DNA of 41,607 nt from Lawsonibacter sp. (GTDB lineage: Bacteria > Bacillota > Clostridia > Oscillospirales > Oscillospiraceae): NCBI GenBank assembly GCA_022798855.1, contig JAAWNI010000002.1:1-41607 (forward strand), read 5' to 3'. The number at the start of each line of letters is the position of its first letter. Position 1 is the first letter of the stretch. A program made the position numbers and the translations under genes. Positions 20,163 to 29,780 of the stretch are shown in pieces. The notes below the pieces were generated by a model that did no database searches, was not told where the DNA came from, and was given only the letters and a program-made list of their open reading frames with translations.

Positions 20163-21059
20163 ATGGCAGGCACAAAGGAGATTAAAACCCACATCGAGAG
20201 CGTTCAGGAGACGCAAAAAATCACCAACGCCATGTACCTCATCGCGGCCACCAAGCTGCGCAAGGCCAGGGCGGAGCTGGACAATACCCGCCCCTATTTC
20301 GAGGCCCTGCGGGGGGAGATCAAGAGCATTTTCCGCACTGTGAAGGATGTGGACAGCCGCTATTTTTACCCCGCCGACCCCCCTACCTCAGAGGGGGGGA
20401 CCTACGGCTGCCTGGTCATCACCGCCGACAAGGGGTTGGCCGGCTCATACAACCAGAACGCCATTCGAGAGGCCGAGCGCCTGCTGGAGCAGCACCCCCA
20501 CACCAAGCTGTATGTGGTGGGGGAGTATGGCCGGCGCTTTTTCGACCACCGGAACATCCCCATTGAGCACAGCTTTCTATATACCGCCCAGAACCCCACC
20601 ATGGCCCGGGCCCGGGAGATCAGCGCCCTGCTGCTGGAGCAGTTTGACCGGGGGGACCTGCAAAAAATCTTTGTGGTGTACACCGATATGGAAAGCGGGG
20701 TGTCCTTCCAGGCCCGCTCCACCAGGCTGCTGCCTTTCCACCGGAATTACTTCGCCGCGCCCCGGACGGGGGAGCTGGTGGAGTGGGTGGAAATGGTCCC
20801 CAGCCCCACGGCGGTGCTGGAAAACATGATCCAGAGCTATGTGTCCGGCTTTATCTACAGCGCGCTGATTGACAGCTTCTGCTGTGAGCAGAACGCCCGC
20901 ATGATGGCCATGGACAGCGCCAACCAGAACGCAGAGCAGCTGTTGGACGGCCTGTCCCTGCAATTCAACCGGGTCCGCCAGTCGGCAATCACCCAGGAAA
21001 TCACCGAGGTTTCCGCCGGGGCCAAAGCCCAGCGCCAGAAGCGCGGGAAGGAGATGTGA
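20163..21059 (+). CDS. atpG: F1Fo ATP synthase gamma subunit
   Basis: EIKTHIESVQETQKITNAMYLIAATKLRKA N-terminus; C-terminal RQSAITQEITEVSAGA. GTG at 20154 is an alternative start. Confidence 0.93.
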   Translation: MAGTKEIKTHIESVQETQKITNAMYLIAATKLRKARAELDNTRPYFEALRGEIKSIFRTVKDVDSRYFYPADPPTSEGGTYGCLVITADKGLAGSYNQNAIREAERLLEQHPHTKLYVVGEYGRRFFDHRNIPIEHSFLYTAQNPTMARAREISALLLEQFDRGDLQKIFVVYTDMESGVSFQARSTRLLPFHRNYFAAPRTGELVEWVEMVPSPTAVLENMIQSYVSGFIYSALIDSFCCEQNARMMAMDSANQNAEQLLDGLSLQFNRVRQSAITQEITEVSAGAKAQRQKRGKEM

Positions 21060-22468
<1,409 letters not shown>

Positions 22469-22469
<1 letters not shown>

Positions 22470-22885
22470 TGGAGGTCTTTCAGGTACATATTCTGGCCGC
22501 GGACCGGACCTTTTATGAGGGGCCCTGCCTCAGCCTGACCATCCCCACCAACGACGGAGAGCTGGGGATCCTGGCCCACCACAGCAGCATGATTGCCGCC
22601 GTCCTGCCCGGCACGCTGCGCTATCAGGCTCCGGGCCAGCCCGTCCAGACGGCGGCGGTTTCCCCAGGGATGGTGAAGATCGCCCATAACGACGTGCTGG
22701 TGCTGGTGGATTCCGCCGAGCGCCCGGAGGAGATTGACGCCGCCCGGGCCCAGCGGGAGGCGGACGAAGCCCGGGAGATTTTGCTGCAAAAAAAGAGCCG
22801 TCAGGAGTACCAGATCGCCCAGGCCGCTCTGGCGCGGGCGCTGAACCGCCTGCAAGTGAAATCCGCCTACGGAAACCGGTTTTAA
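22469..22885 (+). CDS. atpC: F1Fo ATP synthase epsilon subunit
   Basis: VQVHILAADRTFYEGPC...PTNDGELGILAHHSSM; TGATG overlap with atpD. Confidence 0.93.
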
Positions 22886-22915
22886 ACGCTTTTTTGGCAT
22901 CATAAATAAGCTGTA

Positions 22916-22952
22916 AAAAGGGTGTATTGATTGGCTCAATACACCCTTTTCC
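22916..22952 (+). terminator. Rho-independent terminator of atp operon
   Basis: aaaagggtgtattga-ttggc-tcaatacacccttttcc. Confidence 0.85.
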
Positions 22953-22970
22953 GTTGGCCCGCGGAGATAC

Positions 22971-23100
22971 TATAGCAATTATCAGAATTGCTGGCAAATG
23001 TAGGGCGGGACGACCTCGGCCCGCCGTCCTGCCGCAAACGGCGCGCCGGATCGTTGCGCCCTATGGAGTGCCTTTGTCAGCAATTTTGGATCCTGCTATA
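22971..23100. repeat. MITE-like element with 23-bp imperfect terminal inverted repeats and nested TAGGGCG palindrome
   Basis: TATAGCAATTATCAGAATTGCTG at the left end; CAGCAATTTTGGATCCTGCTATA at the right end. Confidence 0.5.
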
Positions 23101-23109
23101 AACAGGCTC

Positions 23110-23574
23110 TTAGGATTGGCCCTGTCCCTTTCGGCTCTTCCAGACGGCGGCCAGGATATCCTTCAAAACCAGGAAGGCGTCCAGCTCGCTGTAGCCTCGC
23201 TCACGCTTCAGCTCCTGAATCAGTCCGTCCAGCTTGAGGGCATAATAGTCCACGTTCACCTCCTGGCGGTAGGATAGCAGGATGGGGTATTTTTTGCCCC
23301 AGGCCTTGGTCCAGTCGATTTTTTCCTCCAGGGCGGCGCTGGTCCGCTCAATGGCCTGCTGGACCTCCTCCACGTCCATGTCAAAGTCGATGAGCTCGTC
23401 CAGGGACAGGTGGTACAGCAGGGCCAGCCGCTTGGATTGGCGAATGTCGGGGAGCGTCTCGCACGTCTCCCACTTTGAGATGGTCTGACGGCTTACCCCC
23501 AGCTTTTCCGCCACCTCCTCCTGGGAAAGGCCGCGCTTCTTCCTCGCCTGAAATAAACTGTTTCCTAAATCCAT
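23110..23574 (-). CDS. XRE-family HTH transcriptional regulator
   Basis: MDLGNSLFQARKKRGLSQEEVAEKLGVSRQTISKWETCETLPDI. Confidence 0.92.
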   Translation of the reverse strand: MDLGNSLFQARKKRGLSQEEVAEKLGVSRQTISKWETCETLPDIRQSKRLALLYHLSLDELIDFDMDVEEVQQAIERTSAALEEKIDWTKAWGKKYPILLSYRQEVNVDYYALKLDGLIQELKRERGYSELDAFLVLKDILAAVWKSRKGQGQS

Positions 23575-23765
23575 AAATGGCACCTCTTTCTCTTTGGGAT
23601 ATCCACAGTATAGAAGATTTCGGGGGAAACCGCCACCAATTTTCCCTTGCGGTTTGGAGCGGATTCTTAACATAGGGGGGAGAAGCCGCCCCAAAATGTT
23701 ATCATTTGCCCCTTCCGGAACACAAAGGAGAAATTATAGGGGAAAGAGCGTGGCCTAAAAGGGTA

Positions 23766-23794
23766 TTGACAGGTAAGGAATAACATTCTATAAT
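23766..23794 (+). promoter_or_regulatory. Perfect-consensus sigma-A promoter of the Ter operon
   Basis: TTGACA - 17 bp - TATAAT, about 45 nt upstream of the 23839 ATG. Confidence 0.8.
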
Positions 23795-23838
23795 TGAAAC
23801 GACAAACAGCGACAATTTAAAGAGGGACGCTCAAGATT

Positions 23839-26103
23839 ATGTTTCAACAGGTTGCTTTGGAAAAACTGGAGGATTATTTCAGGCCCCTTTCCGAACGGCG
23901 TGAGAGGTGCGTCTATTTTTACCGTTTTACTGGGCTCTCGCCGGAGGCGGCCGGTTTTATCCGGCGGTACTATGAGGCGGCGCTGCGGGGCGGCGTCGTC
24001 ATTGACGGGCGGCTCCCCAACCCGGACGCCGGACAGTTGGCGTATTTTTCCGAGATCATGGGGATGGATTTCCAAATGGACCGGGCCTTTTTATCCGCGA
24101 AACTGGGGAAATGGCTGCCCCGGATGTCCGCCGGACAGCGGGAAGCGGTGGTTTCCGCCATTTTTTATACCTTTGAGGACATGCTGCGCCGGGGCAAGAA
24201 TGAAAATATTTTGAAAAACGCGTATATAAAATATATGTGTTGGCTTTACTATAAATTTGAACGGATTGTCAATCAATTGGGCGGAGAAGTTCTCCCAAAA
24301 ATTCTCTATGACGGAGAGGTTAGCTATTACGAACTGCAACTTTTGACCGTCCTGTCAAAGGCTGGCGCCGACATCGTGGTATTGGAGCGGGGCAGCGGGT
24401 ATCATCAGTTGGACCCCGCTTCTGAATATTCCCGGCTCTACCAGGGGGAGGGTCTGGCCGGCTTTCCGCCCCAGTTCAGCTTAAAGGGGCTCCAGGCCGA
24501 GCTCACCCGGGAGGCGAACCGGCAGCGGCTGTACGGCCCCCTCCCCAAGGTGGAGGCCTGCACAAACGCTTGGATGAAGAAGCCGGAGCTGAGCGAGGCG
24601 CTGACCCCGGTGGGAGCCCGTGGCAGCGGGGAGGGGTTTTTCTACAACTGCTTCCTGGCGCAGTACGGCGTGTCGGACAAGCTCACCTTTTCCGGCGACC
24701 TTTTTGCTTTTTATAAGCGGCTGACGGGGGAGAAGCGGCGGGTCTGCGTGGTCAGCGGCGGGATTCCCATCCCCGCGCCGGAGGAGATCGCCGCCATTCA
24801 GCGGAAAAACTACGCCAATGTGGAGCAGCTGGCCGGCGGCCTGGCCCAAAATATCCGCTTTCCCGCTGATGCGGAGCTCCAGCGCCTTATGGTCAAGGCC
24901 TTTGTGGACCTTGTGCTGGACGGCGGGGGGCAGCCGGGGAACACCCTGCCCAAGATGACCAACCAGGCGGTCTACCTCCTGTGCTGGCTAAGGCGCTACC
25001 AGAAGGAGCTGTTTGCCGGCTGGAAGCTGCCGGAGGTTTCGGTGTTTATCCTCTTTGGACGGTGCGCCACAGACCCTGAAGCGCGGTTCCTGCGCCTGCT
25101 GGCGCGGCTGCCGGTGGATGTGCTGCTGATTCAGCCCAGCCTGAACGAGGGGGGCTGCCTGCGGGACGAGAACCTGCTGGAGCTGCGCCGTGAGAACTCC
25201 CTCGCGGTGAAGGAATTTCCCTCGGAGAACACGCAGGCGCGGGTGAGCACGGCGGCCTATCAGGCGGAGCGGGACCTGGACGACCTGATGTATCAGGACT
25301 CGGGGCTCTACCGGAATCAGCAGTACGCCAAGGCGGAGACGGTGATCCTCCGGACCATGTACGAGGAGATCGGGCTGCTCTGGGACCAGGAGCTGAAATA
25401 CCGGCCCACATTCCAGACGGCCAACGGCGTTGTGACCATCCCCGTGCTGCTGGAGAAGGTCTGCGGCGTGAAGGACGGGCAGACCGCCCAGTACTGGCAG
25501 GAAATCAAAAAGCTGATCACCCCGGACACCCTGGTGGTTTCCGGCCTGCCGTGGCTCAAACCCCTGGAGGGGAATCCCATCAAGCCCTACGCCACCCAGT
25601 TTTTGCACAACGGGAAGCTGCTGAAAAGCAAGATCAAGGGCCATAAGGCCTACCCCTACGGCATTTTGCGGGGGGAGATGCAGGACTATCTGCTGGACAA
25701 GCTCCAGCTGCTGCTGGACCGGCGGCTCATCGCGGGCACCTATCAGAACGGCACGGAGTATACCGCTGTGGCCGTGGCCCTGAATTTGAAAAAGGAACTC
25801 CTCCGGCTGATCCAGAAGTTTGACTTTACCAGGAAAAACCCCAAGCTGATTGTAATCAACACGGCGGAGGAGGTCCTGTCCCTGGAGGACAGCATCCAGT
25901 TCGCCTTCCTGAATCTGGTGGGGTTTGACATCCTCTTCTTTGTCCCCACGGGGTATCAGTGCATTGAGCGGTATTTTACCCAGCCTTTCGCCAACGAGCA
26001 GCAGATCGGCGAGTATCTTTACGACCTCGCCCCGCCTGATTTCAACACGGTCCAGACGCGGGGGCGCAATCCAATCAGAAAACTATTCGGAAGGAGCAAT
26101 TGA
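23839..26103 (+). CDS. YceG-like component of Ter-associated biosynthetic module (three internal domain repeats)
   Basis: 754 aa directly upstream of TelA and TerD genes, as in the Bacillus yceCDEFGH arrangement; internal repeats at about residues 93-190, 341-437 and 606-706. Confidence 0.65.
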   Translation: MFQQVALEKLEDYFRPLSERRERCVYFYRFTGLSPEAAGFIRRYYEAALRGGVVIDGRLPNPDAGQLAYFSEIMGMDFQMDRAFLSAKLGKWLPRMSAGQREAVVSAIFYTFEDMLRRGKNENILKNAYIKYMCWLYYKFERIVNQLGGEVLPKILYDGEVSYYELQLLTVLSKAGADIVVLERGSGYHQLDPASEYSRLYQGEGLAGFPPQFSLKGLQAELTREANRQRLYGPLPKVEACTNAWMKKPELSEALTPVGARGSGEGFFYNCFLAQYGVSDKLTFSGDLFAFYKRLTGEKRRVCVVSGGIPIPAPEEIAAIQRKNYANVEQLAGGLAQNIRFPADAELQRLMVKAFVDLVLDGGGQPGNTLPKMTNQAVYLLCWLRRYQKELFAGWKLPEVSVFILFGRCATDPEARFLRLLARLPVDVLLIQPSLNEGGCLRDENLLELRRENSLAVKEFPSENTQARVSTAAYQAERDLDDLMYQDSGLYRNQQYAKAETVILRTMYEEIGLLWDQELKYRPTFQTANGVVTIPVLLEKVCGVKDGQTAQYWQEIKKLITPDTLVVSGLPWLKPLEGNPIKPYATQFLHNGKLLKSKIKGHKAYPYGILRGEMQDYLLDKLQLLLDRRLIAGTYQNGTEYTAVAVALNLKKELLRLIQKFDFTRKNPKLIVINTAEEVLSLEDSIQFAFLNLVGFDILFFVPTGYQCIERYFTQPFANEQQIGEYLYDLAPPDFNTVQTRGRNPIRKLFGRSN

Positions 26104-26105
26104 CT

Positions 26106-27245
26106 ATGGGATTAGATTTTAACAGGCCCTCCTCCGGGCCGGCCCCCGTTTTGGAGGTGGCGCCCGCCCAGGGGCAGGAGGAGTACCAGGCCTACGACGT
26201 GGAGGCCGACAGAAGGCAGATGACCCAGATCATGGTCAATTCCCCCGAGGTGGACTCCCTGGCCAGCCAGATCGAGGTCTACAACCTGGAGACTATCGTG
26301 TCCTTCGGCAGCGGTGCGGCCGAGGAGATATCCAAGTGCTCAGACGTCATCCTGAACAGTATGAACATGTCCCAGCTGGACGACTCCAGCGCCATGCTCA
26401 CCACCCTGGCGAAAATCATGGACAAGTTCGACATTGAGGAGATCAAGGACAACCCCGGCCTGTTTGGAAAGCTGTTCGGCAATCTGCGCAGGCAGCTGGA
26501 TAAGATACTGGCCAAATACCACACCATGGGCGACGAGGTGGACAAGATTTATGTCCAGCTGAAGCAGTACGAGTCGGAGATCAAGCAGTCCAACCGGAAG
26601 CTGGAGGACATGTTCCAGGCCAACGTGGGCTACTACCACGAGCTGGTGAAGTATATCCTGGCCGGTGAGCAGGGCTGCCGGGAGCTGGAGGAGTACATCG
26701 CCCAGCGGAGGGCGGAGATGGAATCCACGGGGGACGCCTCCATCCAGTTTGACCTGACCACCCTGGAGCAGGCGCTGATGATGCTGGAGCAGCGCACCCA
26801 GGACCTGCGCACCGCCGAGAGCGTGGCGATGCAGTCCATCCCCATGATTAAGACCATGCAGTTCAGCAACATGAACCTGGTCAGAAAGATCAACTCCGCC
26901 TTTATCATCACCCTGCCTGTGTTCAAGCAGGCCCTGACCCAAGCCATCATGCTCAAGCGCCAGCGCATCCAGGCGGAGGCCATGTCCGCCCTGGACGACA
27001 AGACCAATGAGATGCTCATCCGCAACGCCCAGAACACCGCCGAGCAGTCCAAGATGACCGCCCGCCTGGCCTCCGGCAGCTCCATCAAGATCGAGACGCT
27101 GGAGAAGACCTGGCAGACCATCGTCAAGGGCATCGACGAGACGCGGCAGATTCAGGAGAACGCCCGCAAGCAGCGGGTGGACGACCAGAAGCGCCTGGAG
27201 ACGATCAAGGCGGAATTTAACAGCAGATACCACATGCCAAAATAA
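26106..27245 (+). CDS. TelA/YceH toxic-anion-resistance family protein
   Basis: GLFGKLFGNLRRQLDKILAKYHTMGDEVDKIYVQLKQYE...; MQSIPMIKTMQFSNMNLVRKINSAFIITLPVFKQALTQAI. Confidence 0.93.
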   Translation: MGLDFNRPSSGPAPVLEVAPAQGQEEYQAYDVEADRRQMTQIMVNSPEVDSLASQIEVYNLETIVSFGSGAAEEISKCSDVILNSMNMSQLDDSSAMLTTLAKIMDKFDIEEIKDNPGLFGKLFGNLRRQLDKILAKYHTMGDEVDKIYVQLKQYESEIKQSNRKLEDMFQANVGYYHELVKYILAGEQGCRELEEYIAQRRAEMESTGDASIQFDLTTLEQALMMLEQRTQDLRTAESVAMQSIPMIKTMQFSNMNLVRKINSAFIITLPVFKQALTQAIMLKRQRIQAEAMSALDDKTNEMLIRNAQNTAEQSKMTARLASGSSIKIETLEKTWQTIVKGIDETRQIQENARKQRVDDQKRLETIKAEFNSRYHMPK

Positions 27246-27272
27246 ATATTAAGAAAACGGAGGAATCAACTT

Positions 27273-27854
27273 ATGGCAATCAATCTGAGCAAGGGTCAGA
27301 AGGTAGATCTGACGAAGGGGAACCCGGGGCTTTCCAAAATTGTGGTTGGCCTGGGCTGGGACGTAAACGCCTTTGATTCCGGCGCCGCCTTCGACCTGGA
27401 CGCCGCCGCCTTTATGGTGGGCGGCAGCGGCAAGTGCCCAACCGAGAAGGAGTTTGTCTTCTACGGCAACCTGGAGCACCCCAGCGGCTCCCTGAAGCAC
27501 ATGGGCGACAACCTCACCGGCGAGGGCGACGGCGACGACGAGCAGATCGTGGTGGACCTGGCGAAGGTTCCCGCCAATGTGGAGCGCATCGCCTTCACCG
27601 TGACCATCTACGACGCCGAGTCCCGCAACCAGAATTTCGGCCAGGTGTCCAACTCCTATATCCACATTCAGGACATGGCCTCCGGCACGGACCTGATCCG
27701 CTATGACCTGGGGGAGGATTTCTCCATTGAGACGGCCATCGTGGTGGGCGAGCTGTACCGCTACAACGGCGAGTGGAAGTTCAACGCCATCGGCAGCGGC
27801 TTCCAGGGCGGCCTGGCGGCGCTGTGCGGCCACTACGGCATCGACGTTGCGTAA
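27273..27854 (+). CDS. TerD family protein (paralogue 1)
   Basis: [36 protein letters not shown] and [15 protein letters not shown] putative Ca2+-binding motifs. Confidence 0.96.
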   Translation: MAINLSKGQKVDLTKGNPGLSKIVVGLGWDVNAFDSGAAFDLDAAAFMVGGSGKCPTEKEFVFYGNLEHPSGSLKHMGDNLTGEGDGDDEQIVVDLAKVPANVERIAFTVTIYDAESRNQNFGQVSNSYIHIQDMASGTDLIRYDLGEDFSIETAIVVGELYRYNGEWKFNAIGSGFQGGLAALCGHYGIDVA

Positions 27855-27867
27855 AGGAGGGAGCGAT

Positions 27868-28449
27868 ATGCCTGTCAATCTGCAAAAGGGGCAGAAGGTA
27901 AGCCTATCAAAGAGCGCGCCCGGCCTGACAAAGGTGGTCGTGGGCCTGGGCTGGGACGTCAACCAGTTCGACACCGGCGGCGACTTCGACCTGGATGCCG
28001 CCGCCTTCCTCCTGGGGGACAGCGGCAAGGCCGCTAGCTCCAGCGACTTCGTGTTCTACGGCAACTTGAAGCACAGCTCCGGCGGCGTGGAGCATCTGGG
28101 CGACAACCTCACCGGCGCCGGCGACGGGGACGACGAGCAGATCAAAGTCGACCTGGCCAAGCTGCCCCCGTCCGTGACCCATGTGGCCTTTACCGCCACC
28201 ATCTACGACGCGGAAGCCCGCCGGCAGAATTTCGGCATGGTGAACAACGCCTTTATCCGGATTTACAACGAGGCCACCGGGGAGGAGCTGCTGCGGTATG
28301 ATTTGGGGGAGGACTTCTCCATTGAAACCGCCGTGGTGTTCGGCGAGCTCTACCGGAACAACGGCGAGTGGAAGTTCAACGCCATTGGCAGCGGCTACCA
28401 GGGCGGCCTGGCGGCGCTGTGCGCCAACTATGGCGTGGATGTGGAATAA
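27868..28449 (+). CDS. TerD family protein (paralogue 2)
   Basis: Same motifs: [38 protein letters not shown]. Confidence 0.96.
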   Translation: MPVNLQKGQKVSLSKSAPGLTKVVVGLGWDVNQFDTGGDFDLDAAAFLLGDSGKAASSSDFVFYGNLKHSSGGVEHLGDNLTGAGDGDDEQIKVDLAKLPPSVTHVAFTATIYDAEARRQNFGMVNNAFIRIYNEATGEELLRYDLGEDFSIETAVVFGELYRNNGEWKFNAIGSGYQGGLAALCANYGVDVE

Positions 28450-28464
28450 GAGGAGGGGGAGCAC

Positions 28465-29070
28465 ATGGCAATCAGTCTGGAAAAAGGAAAAAAGGTCAGC
28501 CTGAAAAAGGGCGGGTCGGCCGGACTGGGCGAGATTCTGGTCAACCTGAATTGGAACACCAAGCCCGCCAAAAAGGGGCTGCTGGGCGGTTTGTTCGGCG
28601 GCGGCCAGGGGATTGATTTGGACCTGGGCTGTCTCTTCGAGCTCAAGGACGGCCGGAAGGGCGTGGTCCAGGCGCTGGGCAACGCCTTCGGCTCGCTGAA
28701 CCAGCCCCCCTACATCGCCCTGGACGGCGACGACCGCACAGGGGCGGTGACTACAGGGGAGAACCTGCGCATCGACGGCAACCAGATCGCCCTGTTCAAG
28801 CGGATACTGGTCTACACATTTATCTACGAGGGAGTCGCCAACTGGCAGCAGGCTGACGCTACGGTCACCATCAAGTACCCCGGCGCCGAGGATCTGATTG
28901 TAAAGATGGACTCCTACAACTCCAACGACATTATGTGCGGCCTGGTGCTGCTGGAGAATGTGAACGACGAGACGTTCAGTGTGGAAAAAATCGTGCAGTT
29001 CTACTCTGGCCACCCGGCGCTGGACGCCGCCTTCCACTGGGGGATGCGGTGGCAGGCCGGAAGAAAATAA
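28465..29070 (+). CDS. Divergent TerD-superfamily protein (paralogue 3) with Gly-rich insert
   Basis: ISLEKGKKVSLKKGGSAGLGEILVNLNWN; insert KKGLLGGLFGGGQG; IDLDLGCLFEL. Confidence 0.85.
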   Translation: MAISLEKGKKVSLKKGGSAGLGEILVNLNWNTKPAKKGLLGGLFGGGQGIDLDLGCLFELKDGRKGVVQALGNAFGSLNQPPYIALDGDDRTGAVTTGENLRIDGNQIALFKRILVYTFIYEGVANWQQADATVTIKYPGAEDLIVKMDSYNSNDIMCGLVLLENVNDETFSVEKIVQFYSGHPALDAAFHWGMRWQAGRK

Positions 29071-29092
29071 CATCAACTGGGAGGAATTTACC

Positions 29093-29695
29093 ATGTCTGT
29101 AAGCTTGCAGAAGGGCCAAAAGGTCAGTCTGACCAAGGACAACGCCGGGCTGGGTACGGTGGTCGCCGGCCTGGGCTGGGACGAGGTCAAGAAAAAAGGG
29201 GGATTTCTGGGCGGCCTGCTGGGCGGCGGCGGCCAGGCTGAGATCGACTGCGACGCCTCCGCGCTGCTGCTCCAAAACGGAAAGCTGATGGACAAAAAGG
29301 ACATCATCTTTTTCGGGAATTTGACCCACCCCTCCGGAACGGTCCGCCACATGGGCGACAACCTGACCGGCGCCGGCGACGGGGACGACGAGCAGATCGT
29401 CATCGACCTGGCCAACGTCCCCGCCGAGTACGACCGCATCGTGCTGGTGGTGAACATCTACCAGGCCGTTCAGCGGCGGCAGAATTTCGGCATGATCGAG
29501 AACGCGTTCATCCGCATTGTGGACGCGCGGAACAACCAGGAGCTGTGCAAGTACAATCTCACCGAGAACTACAACGGCATGACCGCCATGATTTTCGGCG
29601 AAATATACCGCCACAACGGCGAGTGGAAGTTCAACGCCATCGGACAGGGCACCACCGACCCCGGACTGGGCGAGCTGGTCGGCCGGTATATTTAA
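29093..29695 (+). CDS. TerD family protein (paralogue 4) with Gly-rich insert
   Basis: [29 protein letters not shown]; insert [31 protein letters not shown]. Confidence 0.94.
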   Translation: MSVSLQKGQKVSLTKDNAGLGTVVAGLGWDEVKKKGGFLGGLLGGGGQAEIDCDASALLLQNGKLMDKKDIIFFGNLTHPSGTVRHMGDNLTGAGDGDDEQIVIDLANVPAEYDRIVLVVNIYQAVQRRQNFGMIENAFIRIVDARNNQELCKYNLTENYNGMTAMIFGEIYRHNGEWKFNAIGQGTTDPGLGELVGRYI

Positions 29696-29780
29696 CGCTC
29701 TGCCTGTTATTTGAATCACAGGGAAGAGAGGAGGGCCTCAAGTCCTCCCTCTTTCCTGATATTTTAGAGGAGAAAAGCTC

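Noticed and set aside
23839-26103. Calling this ORF the endolytic transglycosylase YceG/MltG
   Set aside because: Name clash only: E. coli YceG/MltG has an N-terminal TM and LysM-like/transglycosylase domain; this protein has neither and sits beside TelA/TerD like Bacillus YceG.
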